DNA of 64,000 nt from Salivita marina (lineage in GTDB: Bacteria > Pseudomonadota > Gammaproteobacteria > Pseudomonadales > Azotimanducaceae). Made by a program: the position numbers and the translations under genes. The notes beneath the pieces were generated by a model that saw only the letters and a list, made by a program, of their open reading frames with translations, made no database searches and was not told the DNA's origin. The stretch is from the NCBI GenBank assembly GCA_038144425.1, contig JAYQNS010000002.1, forward strand, positions 310,001 to 374,000, in the 5' to 3' direction. Positions 35,821 through 44,579 of this stretch are shown here, one piece after another. Within the stretch, counting starts at the first letter, position 1. Every line of letters starts with the position of its first letter.

Positions 35821-36509
35821 TGGCGAGCCAATGGACGCCGGCCTATGTGCTCCATCAGCGGCCCTTTCGCGATCAGAGCGTGGTCCTTGAGCTATTGACC
35901 CAGGATGGGGGACGACTCGGCGCTGTCTACCGTCGAGGTCGGGGTCGGAAGGCGCTGCCCTTAGCTTTCGTGCGCGGGGAATGGCACCTCTCGGGGCGCG
36001 GCGATCTGCGAACGGCCTACGGGTGTCAGAATGGTGCCGGGCAACCGTTGACGGGGCAGGCGCTCTTTGCGGGGCTTTACCTCAACGAACTTTTGCTTCG
36101 CCTCTTTCCCCGGGAGGCCCCGGCGGAGGGGCTCTTTGAGGCCTATGGGGAGGCGTTGGACGCGCTGCGCCTTGCCCCCTTGGCGGAGCCGGTGATCCTG
36201 CGCCGCTTCGAGTGGGCCTGCCTTGAGGCCTTGGGTCTCGCCTTTTCCTTGACGGAAGAAGGTGACGGTCAAGTGCTGCGTCCTGGAAGCGCCTACCGCT
36301 TTGAGGCTGGCCTCGGGCTGCGTGCCGCAGCGCCTGGGCAGGGGTGGGCGGGGGCTGAACTGCTCGCGCTGGCTCAGGGGGACTTCTCGACGCCAGCCCT
36401 CCGTCACTTGGCTCGGGGGCTTTTTGCCGAGGCCCTTGCGCCGGCCCTGGGGGGTCGTTCCCTTCAGAGTGCGCGTTTTCTCTCGGATCCCGATGGAGGC
36501 TTGGGCTAA
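35820..36509 (+). CDS. recO: DNA repair protein RecO
   Basis: 229 aa, ATG shares one base with the era stop. The N-terminal OB fold shows TPAYVLHQRPFRDQSVVLEL and RGRGRKALPLAFVRGEW; the helical region has LFAGLYLNELLLRLFPREAP; no zinc cysteines are seen, as in the E. coli type. It loads RecA with RecR at gaps. The usual pdxJ-acpS genes do not follow; rlmD begins on the next base. Confidence 0.92.
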   Translation: MASQWTPAYVLHQRPFRDQSVVLELLTQDGGRLGAVYRRGRGRKALPLAFVRGEWHLSGRGDLRTAYGCQNGAGQPLTGQALFAGLYLNELLLRLFPREAPAEGLFEAYGEALDALRLAPLAEPVILRRFEWACLEALGLAFSLTEEGDGQVLRPGSAYRFEAGLGLRAAAPGQGWAGAELLALAQGDFSTPALRHLARGLFAEALAPALGGRSLQSARFLSDPDGGLG

Positions 36510-37874
36510 ATGGCTCGAAAACGCTTTGCCGCGGATCAGTGGGTGACCGTGGAGGCCATCAACAACGCGGGGCAGGGGCTGGCGCAGGTTGAGGGCTACA
36601 CCCTCGAGATAGATAACGCGTTGCCCGGCGAGGCGGTTCGTGTGGCCGTACTTAAGCGCCGTGGACGGACCCTGCGCTGCCTTGCGCTGGCGGTCCAGAG
36701 CAGCCACCCGAACCGCATCCCCGCGCTCTGCCCGCAGGCAGGACGGTGTGGCGGCTGTAGCCAGCAACACCTTAGTCCTGAGCACCAGCGGGAGGCTAAG
36801 CAGGCGGCGCTTGCAGCCCTCTACGAAGCGGCGGGGGTTAGGCCCCCAAAACGCTGGCTGCCGCCGCTCCTTGGCCCGGTATGGGGCTATCGTCGCAAGG
36901 CCCGCCTTGGGGTGCGCTACCGGCCTCGGGAAGGGGATGTGCTGGTGGGCTTTCGGGAGCGAGGGGGTTGGGTTTCGAAGGCCTCCAGTTGCCCTGTGCT
37001 GGCGCCGCACTTCGCGACGCTCCTGGGGCCGCTTAAGGGGCTTATCCGGTCCCTGTCTATCCCGGATCAGATTCCCCAGCTCGAACTCGCCGCGGGGGAT
37101 GAAGGCGCTGCCCTGGTGTTCCGGCACCTGGCGCCCTTCACGGCCGCGGACCTTGACCAGCTGCGATGCTTTGCCGAGGCCCAAAGGCTGATGCTCTATC
37201 TTCAGGCTGGGGGGCCGGACACGGTGACGCCCCTGGTCCCTGGGGCGCCCCCAGCTTTGACCTATACCCTTCCGAAATTCAAGCTGGCGTTCGCCTTTGA
37301 GCCTCTCGATTTCACCCAGGTGAACAACGAAATCAACCAAAAAATGGTGACTCAGGCGCTTGCCCTCCTGGCCCCGACTCCGGGTATGAAGGTGCTCGAT
37401 TTGTTTTGTGGGCTGGGCAACTTCACCTTGCCCCTGGCTCGCCTCGGGGCTGACGTCCAGGGTTTTGAGGGAAGTGAAGCGTTGGTGGCTCGGGCGCGGT
37501 CTAACGCCGAGCGCAACGGCCTAGGGGCGGTGTCTTTCGCCGCGGCCGATCTCTATAGTGATGCCTTCGCGGCAAGACGCTTGCCTAAGGCCGAGGCAGT
37601 GTTGTTAGATCCCCCCCGCTCTGGCGCTGAGGCCCTTTGCGAGGACCTCGCCAGCACGGGCGCGCGCCGGGTGGTATATGTGTCCTGCAATCCTAAAACC
37701 CTGGCTCGGGACGCGGCCGCACTGCAGCGCCAGGGCTACACGCTGGAAGCCAGCGGCATCATGGACATGTTCCCCCACACGAACCACGTTGAGTCCATGG
37801 CCCTATTTACCTTCCCGGCGCCCCCTCCGGCGCCGAGGCATGCAGAGACGAGGGATGAGCTGTGGTTAAGGTAA
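36510..37874 (+). CDS. rlmD: 23S rRNA (uracil-1939-C5)-methyltransferase RlmD
   Basis: 454 aa. An N-terminal TRAM domain, then the iron-sulfur cysteines of ALCPQAGRCGGCSQQ and SSCPVL. The methyltransferase domain has KVLDLFCGLGNFTLPLA for SAM, VLLDPPRSGAE, the catalytic Cys in YVSCNPKTLARD and DMFPHTNHVESMALF. It modifies U1939 of 23S rRNA. The rlmD-relA neighbourhood is conserved in many gammaproteobacteria; the genes overlap by 13 nt. Confidence 0.95.
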   Translation: MARKRFAADQWVTVEAINNAGQGLAQVEGYTLEIDNALPGEAVRVAVLKRRGRTLRCLALAVQSSHPNRIPALCPQAGRCGGCSQQHLSPEHQREAKQAALAALYEAAGVRPPKRWLPPLLGPVWGYRRKARLGVRYRPREGDVLVGFRERGGWVSKASSCPVLAPHFATLLGPLKGLIRSLSIPDQIPQLELAAGDEGAALVFRHLAPFTAADLDQLRCFAEAQRLMLYLQAGGPDTVTPLVPGAPPALTYTLPKFKLAFAFEPLDFTQVNNEINQKMVTQALALLAPTPGMKVLDLFCGLGNFTLPLARLGADVQGFEGSEALVARARSNAERNGLGAVSFAAADLYSDAFAARRLPKAEAVLLDPPRSGAEALCEDLASTGARRVVYVSCNPKTLARDAAALQRQGYTLEASGIMDMFPHTNHVESMALFTFPAPPPAPRHAETRDELWLR

Positions 37875-40111
37875 AGGATGATCGGCCCCGCCTCCCTTCC
37901 GGTGAGGTGGATGTGGAAGGCTGGCTGGCCGCCTATTGCGCCGCGGCCCCGGCGCGTAATCCTGAGCGCCTTCGGGAAGCGGTGCTTCGGGCACAGCAAG
38001 CCGAGCAAGACGCCATTGCGGCGAAAAATCTTTGGGCCTCGGGGATCTCCAGCTTCGAGACGGGGCTCGACATGGCGGAAATTCTTGCCGAGCTGCGGGC
38101 CGACGAAGACGCCATTATTGCGGGTCTCCTCTACCGCGCTGTGCGAGAAAAGAAACTTGAGCTCGAGGCCGTGGAGGATGCCTTCGGGCCTCGGGTTCGA
38201 GCCCTCGTCGATGGTGTCCTGCGCATGGCGGCGGTCAGCGCCCTTAAGCTGTCCTCCGCGCCGAAGGCCATTGGCTCGCAGGAAACGCAGATCGAAAACG
38301 TCCGCAAAATGCTGGTAGCGCTGATCGATGACGTGCGCGTTGCTCTTATTAAACTTGCCGAGCGCACCTGTGCCATTCGAAGCGCGAAGCTCGCCCGTCG
38401 GGAGCGGCAGCTGCGGGTGGCTCAGGAGATTGTTGACGTCTATGCCCCTCTCGCTCATCGCCTCGGCATTGGTCAGCTGCGCTGGGAGCTTGAGGACCTG
38501 GCCTTCCGCTACCTAGAGCCCGAGGCCTACAAGCGCGTAGCCAAGCTGTTAAAGGAGCGTCGGAAGGCCCGGGAGAGCTACATCAGTCAGGTGGTCACCA
38601 CGCTCACGGAGAAGCTTGAGAGTTCGGGAATTCATGCCGTGGTCTCGGGGCGGCCGAAGCACATCTATTCCATCTATCGAAAAATGCAGCGGAAGGGCGT
38701 CGGCTTCGACGAGTTGTACGACGTTCGTGCAGTGCGGGTGCTTGTCGATGAGCTCCGCGACTGCTACGGCGGCCTTGGCGTGGTGCATTCTCTCTGGCGC
38801 CACATTCCTCGTGAGTTCGACGATTACATCGCCTCCCCCAAGGAAAACGGTTATCGGTCCATCCACACCGCGGTGGTGGGTCCCGAGGGTCTTACCCTTG
38901 AGGTGCAAATCCGCACTCAGGAAATGCACGAAGAAGCGGAGCTCGGCGTGTGCGCGCACTGGGCGTACAAGGGCGATGCCCTTACCGACGACAGCGCTTA
39001 CGATCGCAAGGTGACATGGCTACGCCAGGTGCTTGAGTGGCAGGAGGAGCTCGGAGACCTGGGCTCCCTTGGCGATAGCCTTCGCCGGGAGTTCGACCAG
39101 GAGCGCATCTACCTGCTGACACCGGAAGGCCACGTGGTTGATCTGGCCCCTCACGCTACGCCCCTAGATTACGCCTATCGCATTCATACGGAGGTGGGCC
39201 ATCGATGCCGAGCCGCACGGGTCGACGGTCGCATCGTGCCCCTAAATACGCCCCTGGAAACGGGGCAGAAGGTGGAAATACTTACCGGCGACCAGGAGGA
39301 GCCGGCGTCGAGTTGGTTGAATCCCAATCTTGGTTACCTCACTACGCCGAGGGCACGAGCGAAGGTTCAAGCCTGGTTCCGGGCGCGGGATCGGGCGCGG
39401 AACCTCGATGAGGGGCGGCAGCGCGTACTCCGGGAACTGACGCGCCTGTCCCTGGATTCCCGGGTGCTGCCTCGCGTGCTCCCGCGCCTTGAACTTGATT
39501 CCGAGGAAGCCCTTTTCGGTGCCGTGGCCGTGGGGGAGCTCACTATGGAAGCAGTACTTGAAGCAGCGCAGGCGGTCGCTGAGCGCGATGGCGAGGAGTT
39601 CCAGCTCGATCTTTTGCCCCAGGCGGCGGAGCCCCTTCGTCCCGATGTGCTGGGAGCCGGCAACCGTGCCGTCACCTTGGCAGAGTGCTGTAGTCCAGAA
39701 GGGCATCACAGCATCCTTGGGGAAGTTTTCGAGGGGGCGGTGCGGGTGCATCGCCGGGAGTGTTCGCAAATTCTTACCCTCGAGCGGGACGCGCCGGGAA
39801 AGCTTATCAAGCTGGAGTGGGGCAGCAGCATCCCCCGCCGCTTCCCCTTTGATATCGAGGTGCGCGCCTACGATCGGGCGGGTTTACTCTTTGACGTCAC
39901 GCACGTCTTTGCCCAGGAGCAAATCGACGTTCTTTCGAGCACCACGCGCACCGATCGCTTGGTATCTACCGCCACCATTGAGCTTACCGTGGAGCTCGAT
40001 GGCCTTGCCTCCCTCGGGCGTTTACTTGACCGGATTACTCAGATTCCTAACGTCATTGACGCACGGAGAGCGCCGCGGGATGGGGTTGGGGCGACGCTTG
40101 TCCGGCCCTAG
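37862..40111 (+). CDS. relA: GTP pyrophosphokinase RelA
   Basis: 749 aa, GTG start. The N-terminal hydrolase-like domain lacks the HD pair (AGLLYRAVREKK where SpoT has LLHDVVED), so it should be a synthetase only. Synthetase: GRPKHIYSIYRKMQRKGVGF, ELYDVRAVRVLV, FDDYIASPKENGYRSIHTAV and EVQIRTQEMHEEAELGVCAH. TGS domain from about 410 (IYLLTPEGHVVDL) and a C-terminal ACT domain (DRAGLLFDVTHVFAQEQIDV). It makes (p)ppGpp on ribosomes with uncharged tRNA. Confidence 0.95.
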   Translation: MVKVKDDRPRLPSGEVDVEGWLAAYCAAAPARNPERLREAVLRAQQAEQDAIAAKNLWASGISSFETGLDMAEILAELRADEDAIIAGLLYRAVREKKLELEAVEDAFGPRVRALVDGVLRMAAVSALKLSSAPKAIGSQETQIENVRKMLVALIDDVRVALIKLAERTCAIRSAKLARRERQLRVAQEIVDVYAPLAHRLGIGQLRWELEDLAFRYLEPEAYKRVAKLLKERRKARESYISQVVTTLTEKLESSGIHAVVSGRPKHIYSIYRKMQRKGVGFDELYDVRAVRVLVDELRDCYGGLGVVHSLWRHIPREFDDYIASPKENGYRSIHTAVVGPEGLTLEVQIRTQEMHEEAELGVCAHWAYKGDALTDDSAYDRKVTWLRQVLEWQEELGDLGSLGDSLRREFDQERIYLLTPEGHVVDLAPHATPLDYAYRIHTEVGHRCRAARVDGRIVPLNTPLETGQKVEILTGDQEEPASSWLNPNLGYLTTPRARAKVQAWFRARDRARNLDEGRQRVLRELTRLSLDSRVLPRVLPRLELDSEEALFGAVAVGELTMEAVLEAAQAVAERDGEEFQLDLLPQAAEPLRPDVLGAGNRAVTLAECCSPEGHHSILGEVFEGAVRVHRRECSQILTLERDAPGKLIKLEWGSSIPRRFPFDIEVRAYDRAGLLFDVTHVFAQEQIDVLSSTTRTDRLVSTATIELTVELDGLASLGRLLDRITQIPNVIDARRAPRDGVGATLVRP

Positions 40112-40204
40112 GGGCGGGTGTAAGGTTCGCGGTCCCAGTCATTCGTGCTTTTTGAAAGAAAGCGCTGCGCGACCCCCCGCGCGTTGAGTCGAAGCGAGTC
40201 GTTC

Positions 40205-40864
40205 ATGCGAATTATTTTATTGGGCGCCCCCGGCGCTGGAAAAGGAACACAGGCCCAGTTCCTGATGGACAGGTTCTCCATTCCTCAAATCTCCACGGGG
40301 GACATGCTCCGCGCGGCACGCGCTGCGGGCACGGAGCTTGGGCAAGAAGCAGAGCGCTATATGAGCGCCGGCGAATTGGTCCCCGATGCACTCATCATTG
40401 CGCTTGTGAAAGACCGTATCGCCCAGCCGGACTGTCTCAACGGTTTTCTTCTTGATGGCTTCCCTCGCACTATTCCCCAGGCCCAGGCCCTTGATGAGGC
40501 CGGCGTGGCCATAGACGAAGTGGTAGCCCTGGACGTGGACGATGAGGAAATCGTCAAGCGACTCTCCGGTCGTCGGGTGCACGAAGCCTCTGGGCGGATT
40601 TATCACGTGGAATACAATCCGCCGAGGGTGCCCGGGCAGGACGACCAAACTGGTGAGCCCCTCATTCAGAGGCAAGATGACCAGGAGGAAACGGTGCGCC
40701 GTCGCCTCGAGGTCTATCGCGATCAAACCCGGCCTCTCGTAGACTTCTATCAAGGCTTGGCCGCGGATCGGCCCACCCTACGCTACTCGGGAATTTTGGG
40801 TTCCGGTTCGGTGGAAGGCATCCGCGAAAAAATCTCCGCAGCCCTGGGTGCTTCAAAGGGTTAG
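40205..40864 (+). CDS. adk: Adenylate kinase
   Basis: 219 aa. P-loop LLGAPGAGKGTQAQF, NMP-binding ISTGDMLRAA, FLLDGFPRTIPQAQAL, and a long LID domain (GRRVHEASGRIYHVEYNPPR onward) without zinc cysteines, as usual for Gram-negatives. The ATG at 40205 is chosen from family length; its ribosome site is weak. It stands as a single gene with its own terminator. Confidence 0.96.
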   Translation: MRIILLGAPGAGKGTQAQFLMDRFSIPQISTGDMLRAARAAGTELGQEAERYMSAGELVPDALIIALVKDRIAQPDCLNGFLLDGFPRTIPQAQALDEAGVAIDEVVALDVDDEEIVKRLSGRRVHEASGRIYHVEYNPPRVPGQDDQTGEPLIQRQDDQEETVRRRLEVYRDQTRPLVDFYQGLAADRPTLRYSGILGSGSVEGIREKISAALGASKG

Positions 40865-40887
40865 GGCTTCGGGCCAAGGCGTTCAAG

Positions 40888-40924
40888 AAAGCGCGGTCTC
40901 CCCTTGGGGGAACGCGCTTTTTTT
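40888..40924 (+). terminator. Rho-independent terminator of adk
   Basis: AAAGCGCG (40888-40895) pairs with CGCGCTTT (40913-40920), with a further inner TCCCC/GGGGA pairing, followed by TTTT; the total T run is seven. It starts 23 nt after the adk stop. Confidence 0.9.
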
Positions 40925-41046
40925 GCGCCATGGAAAAGCTGTCTGGCTGTGCGGTAGGCGATGATGATATTTCGCTGACGGGCTCGTATCATAGGTCGCT
41001 GTTTTGCGGGCATCCGCATCTACTAAAGCAACTCAAGGAGCATCCC

Positions 41047-41785
41047 ATGGCGAAAGCGCCACGAGCAAAAACTGCAGCAAAGGCCCCGGCAGGCCCGACC
41101 AACCCCGAGCTGGCGCGGTCCGAAAAGGCGCTGGCTGGGGCGCAAACGGCCATGGAGGCGGATCGGGCCCGAGTGGCTACGGCGAAGAAGCGAGTGCTAG
41201 CGGCGCAGGTCAAGGCCCGCGGTTCCGCCCGTAAGACCGACAAGAACGCGCTGGTCGCCGCGCGGGCTGCACTGCAAAAGGCGGGCGAAAAGATTCGCGC
41301 GACTCGAGGGAAGCTCGCCACGGCGCAGGCAGCTCTGCGGGCGGCGAAGGCCAAGGCCAAGGTGACGGCGCAGAAGGCCACCATCGAAGCCAGGCTCGTT
41401 GCTGCCAATACGGCGGCGCAGGCCAAGCTGGCCGAGCGCCTCGAGAAGGCCGTCGCCCAGTTCCGTACTAAGAAGGCTGCGGAGCTTGCGCGGGTCGAGA
41501 AACGCCGTGCCGCTGCTCGAGCAGCGGCCGCGGCGCGCCGCCTGCGTTCCCTCGAAAAAGGCGTTGCCAAGAAGTCTGTGGCTAAGAAGCCGGCCTAAGA
41601 AGCCCGCAGCTAAGAAGCCCGCAGCTAAGAAGCCCGCAGCTAAGAAGCCCGCAGCTAAGAAGCCCGCAGCTAAGAAGCCCGCAGCTAAGAAGCCCGCTAA
41701 AAAGCCCGCCGCTATAAAGCCCGCAGCGAAGAAGGCTCCGGCCCGCAAGGCTCCGGCAAAGAAGGTCGGCGCGAAGGCCAAGTGA
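41047..41785 (+). CDS. AlgP-like, histone H1-like Lys/Ala/Pro-repeat protein (frameshift at the repeat start)
   Basis: About 245 aa after correction, very basic. Start ATG 41047 with AAGGAG upstream. Residues 1-15 are basic; 20-165 form a long Ala/Lys/Arg helix, probably coiled coil (ELARSEKALAGAQTAMEADR onward); the tail is a string of KKPAA units ending KAPAKKVGAKAK. This is the architecture of Pseudomonas AlgP, a nucleoid-associated, DNA-binding protein. The frame breaks at 41583-41595, where one tandem unit has 13 instead of 15 nt; it continues in frame +1 to 41785. A sequencing slip, or true slippage in the repeats, are both possible. Confidence 0.75.
41583..41697 (+). repeat. 15-bp tandem repeat encoding KKPAA
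   Basis: TAAGAAGCCCGCAGC occurs six times without a single change at 41596-41685, preceded by a shortened 13-nt variant (41583-41595) and followed by a 12-nt partial copy (41686-41697). Identity at synonymous positions points to recent expansion or continuing length change. Confidence 0.95.
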
Positions 41786-41822
41786 GGGCCTCGTCGCCCT
41801 TGCGGCGATGCGCATCATTAGG

Positions 41823-41856
41823 AAAAACCCCGGGGGGTAACCTTCGGGGTTTTTTT
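41823..41856. terminator. Bidirectional intrinsic terminator between the AlgP-like gene and moeA
   Basis: AAAAACCCC (41823-41831) and GGGGTTTTT (41846-41854) form a 9-bp stem with a 14-nt loop. On the plus strand it ends in seven Ts and serves the AlgP-like gene; on the minus strand it ends in five Ts and directly abuts the moeA stop. Confidence 0.9.
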
Positions 41857-43060
41857 ATGCCAGAGGTAAAAAGGTGACCTCCGCGCCGGCGGGGAGATCG
41901 CCCGAAGGAAGGGGAAGATCGAGTAGGCAGTTGGCTGCAGCGAGGCCGCTAAGCAGATGGGAATCTTGCGCGTCGAAGGCTTCTACGGAGAAGCCCTGCG
42001 CCTTCGGCGTAAAGATGCCTCGCTGAAAATCGCGGCGCCCCGGAGCTTTTTTGACGGCCTTTGCTAGCGTCCCCCTAAGGCGCAGTGCCGGACCTAGGCG
42101 CTCCCCGGCAAGCACCCGCAGCGCCGGAGCGACGAGCAGGTGAAAGGTCGCAAAGGCGGAAACGGGGTTCCCGGGAAGGCCGAAGAAGGCCCGTTGCCCT
42201 TGCAGCATGCCGTAGCTGAAGGGACGTCCTGGCTTGAGTGCGAGGCGGTGGAAGGTGAGCGCGCCCTGCTGTTCTAACCAAGGCCTTAGCACGTCCGCAT
42301 CTCCCACGGATACGCCACCGGTGGAGATCAGCGCGTCAGCCCCCGCATCTAGCATGTCCCCAAGGGTGCGTTCGAGCGCTGCGCTGTCGTCAGGACTATG
42401 CCAACACCCCAGCACCTCGACGGGAAGGGCGGCTAGGGCGGCGGGCAGCAGGGATTGGCTCGCATCATGAATCTGCCCCCAGGCCAGAGGGGCGCCGGGT
42501 TGGGCGAGTTCGTCCCCGGTGCTGAGAAGGGCGACCCGGGGGCGGCGCCAGCAGGAAATGGCGCTCAGCCCCGCTGCCGCGAAAAGCCCGAGGTGCCGGG
42601 CATGAAGGGCGAGGCCCGGATGTCCTAGGGGCTGGCCCTCACTGACGTCCCCCCCTGCGGGGCGAACATAACGCCCGCCCTCAAGCTTGTGCTCGGCGAA
42701 GATGCGATCCCCTTCGCGACGTAATTCCTCTTGCGGCAGGACACTGTCGCAGCCGAGCGGCACCGGCGCGCCGGTGAAGATACGCACGCAGGCGCCCGGG
42801 GGAAGGACATCGCTCCAGGGTTTTCCGGCCCAGGCCGTTCCGATCACGGCCAGTCCCTCCTTGCCAAGCTCAGCCAGTTCCGCGGCGCGGCAGGCGTAGC
42901 CGTCCATAGCGGAGGCCGGGAAGGGGGGCACGGCATGGGTTGCCTGAGGTGTTTCGCTCAAGATACGTCCGAGCGCTGCGTCCAAGGGAAGGCGTTCTTC
43001 CTTTTTCGGGACGGGGAGCGTGGCTCTTAGCTGCGTCCAGGCGTCGTCGAGCTCAATCAT
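41855..43060 (-). CDS. moeA: Molybdopterin molybdenumtransferase MoeA
   Basis: 401 aa. PPFPASAMDGYACRA, RIFTGAPVPLGCDSVLPQEE, ALLSTGDEL, ISTGGVSVGDADVL and FGLPGNPVSAFATFHLL are the MoeA signatures in order. It inserts molybdate into adenylated molybdopterin. No other molybdenum cofactor gene is linked. It diverges from tsaB by 62 nt. Confidence 0.95.
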   Translation of the reverse strand: MIELDDAWTQLRATLPVPKKEERLPLDAALGRILSETPQATHAVPPFPASAMDGYACRAAELAELGKEGLAVIGTAWAGKPWSDVLPPGACVRIFTGAPVPLGCDSVLPQEELRREGDRIFAEHKLEGGRYVRPAGGDVSEGQPLGHPGLALHARHLGLFAAAGLSAISCWRRPRVALLSTGDELAQPGAPLAWGQIHDASQSLLPAALAALPVEVLGCWHSPDDSAALERTLGDMLDAGADALISTGGVSVGDADVLRPWLEQQGALTFHRLALKPGRPFSYGMLQGQRAFFGLPGNPVSAFATFHLLVAPALRVLAGERLGPALRLRGTLAKAVKKAPGRRDFQRGIFTPKAQGFSVEAFDAQDSHLLSGLAAANCLLDLPLPSGDLPAGAEVTFLPLA

Positions 43061-43122
43061 GGTAAGGGTCGTCCTTTGTAGGGGAACGCCGTATTCTAGC
43101 GCCCCGACTAAAGGGGCACGCC

Positions 43123-43848
43123 ATGATGAGATCGCAACGATCGTTGTCGAATGTTCTCGCCCTCGACACCTCCGGGCCCGCCTGCTCTCTTGCCTTGGCC
43201 ACGGGGGGACAGGTGCTGGAGCGTCATGAAACGGGCGCCCGCATTCATAATGAAAGGCTTCTCGCCCTTCTTGACGAGCTTTTCAAGGAAGCCGCACTGT
43301 CCCCCCGGGCTCTGGATTGCCTTGTGCTCTCTGTCGGCCCGGGCGCCTTCACAGGGCTCCGCATAGGCACCTCTGCGGCGCAGGCCCTGGCCTTCGCCGC
43401 GGGCGCGCCGGTGCTTTGCGTCTCCAGCCTCGAGGCCCTGGCCCTCACCCATCAGCCCGCGTTGGCGGCAGCGGGGCTGGACGCCGTGGAGGTGCTGGTG
43501 GATGCGCGCATGGGCGAGCTCTATCGGGCAACCTTTGCCCTCCGTGACGGTGGGCTTGCCTATGGAGAAGAGGACCAGATCACCACCGTTGAAGCGCTGG
43601 GGGAAAGTCCACCCCTGCCCCCCCAATGGGGGCTGATCGGAGATGGGCAGAGCCTTCCCGCCCTTGCCTTGCGGGGTGCTGAAGCGGGTTTTCGGGAGTG
43701 CAGCAACATCGTTCGGGCCCGAGTCTTGCTCCCCTTGGTGGCTCAGCGCGAGCCCGGAGCGCCGGAAAAAGCAGTTCCGCGGTACCTTGAGGGCCGGGTG
43801 CGATGGCATCCTGCTGGGGCCCCGGGCGGCCCCGTCGCCGGCGCCTGA
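43123..43848 (+). CDS. tsaB: tRNA threonylcarbamoyladenosine biosynthesis protein TsaB
   Basis: 241 aa. LALDTSGPACSLAL, GARIHNERLLALLDELF, LVLSVGPGAFTGLRIGTSAA and VLVDARMGELYRATF are the TsaB landmarks. TsaB supports TsaD in making t6A37 of ANN-decoding tRNAs. Its stop shares a base with the ATG of rsmJ. Confidence 0.93.
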   Translation: MMRSQRSLSNVLALDTSGPACSLALATGGQVLERHETGARIHNERLLALLDELFKEAALSPRALDCLVLSVGPGAFTGLRIGTSAAQALAFAAGAPVLCVSSLEALALTHQPALAAAGLDAVEVLVDARMGELYRATFALRDGGLAYGEEDQITTVEALGESPPLPPQWGLIGDGQSLPALALRGAEAGFRECSNIVRARVLLPLVAQREPGAPEKAVPRYLEGRVRWHPAGAPGGPVAGA

Positions 43849-44579
43849 TGATGCTCGGGGCGCTTCCGTCCGCTCCGGTTTTCGATGGGCTCTCGGAGTG
43901 TTCCCTTCCTGAGGGCTGGAGCTGGCGTCGAGAAGGGCCCCTCACGCTCGTGCCTCCGGCGTGCCTGGCCCTAGCCCCTCTCAGCTTAGACTTCAGGACC
44001 GGGCGCCTCGCTCACCGTTTAGCGCGGGCCGCCGAGGAGCCTCTGGTGCGGGCTCTGGGCCTGCGTCGGAAGGATGGCCCACGCCGGGTGGTGGATATGA
44101 CCGGAGGGTTGGCAGGCGATGCCTCTCGCATGGCGGCGGCGGGAGCAGAGGTGCTTCTCATTGAACGCCATCCCGCCGTGCTGGCGCTGGTCGTGGATGC
44201 CCTTCGGCGCGCCGAGGCCGAGGGTTCCGTGCCCTGGGGGGGCCGGCTGCGACTGAGGCTTGGGAATGCGTGCGACGCGTTCCCCGGGGACTTTGATGCG
44301 GCCTATCTTGACCCGATGTACCCGCCTCGGAAAAAGACGGCCCTTGGAGCTCGGGAATTACGGATCCTAGATGCGCTCTTTTTGGCGTCGGAAGGCGGGC
44401 AGCGCGCGCTGGAGAGTTCCCCCGAAGCGCTTCTCGCCGCGGCTCGGCACAGGGCTTTTCGACGGATCGTCATGAAGGGGCCCGCGATTTACTCACCGCC
44501 GCCCCCGGCGCCGGATTTCGTCCATCGGGGTAAGGCGGTGAACTTCTACGGCTGGTCGTCTTCCGCGAAGAGCGTCTGA
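43848..44579 (+). CDS. rsmJ: 16S rRNA (guanine-1516-N2)-methyltransferase RsmJ
   Basis: 243 aa from the ATG at 43848 that overlaps the tsaB stop; the frame is open 15 codons further up inside tsaB without RBS. PLSLDFRTGRLAHRL, VVDMTGGLAGDASRMAAAGA (SAM site), AYLDPMYPPRKKTA (the DPMYP signature of RsmJ), and VMKGPAIYS. The 3' end overlaps convergent plsB by 34 nt. Confidence 0.92.
   Translation: MMLGALPSAPVFDGLSECSLPEGWSWRREGPLTLVPPACLALAPLSLDFRTGRLAHRLARAAEEPLVRALGLRRKDGPRRVVDMTGGLAGDASRMAAAGAEVLLIERHPAVLALVVDALRRAEAEGSVPWGGRLRLRLGNACDAFPGDFDAAYLDPMYPPRKKTALGARELRILDALFLASEGGQRALESSPEALLAAARHRAFRRIVMKGPAIYSPPPPAPDFVHRGKAVNFYGWSSSAKSV

Noticed and set aside
35961..37340. 459-aa open frame antisense to recO-rlmD
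   Set aside because: Arg/Lys/Pro-rich shadow translation of two certain genes, with no RBS or motif.
37862..40111. SpoT-type bifunctional (p)ppGpp enzyme
   Set aside because: The HD residues of the hydrolase domain are missing and the gene follows rlmD as relA does.
41583..41697. CRISPR or other spaced repeat array
   Set aside because: Units are 15 bp, directly adjacent, in the coding frame (KKPAA) and without spacers.
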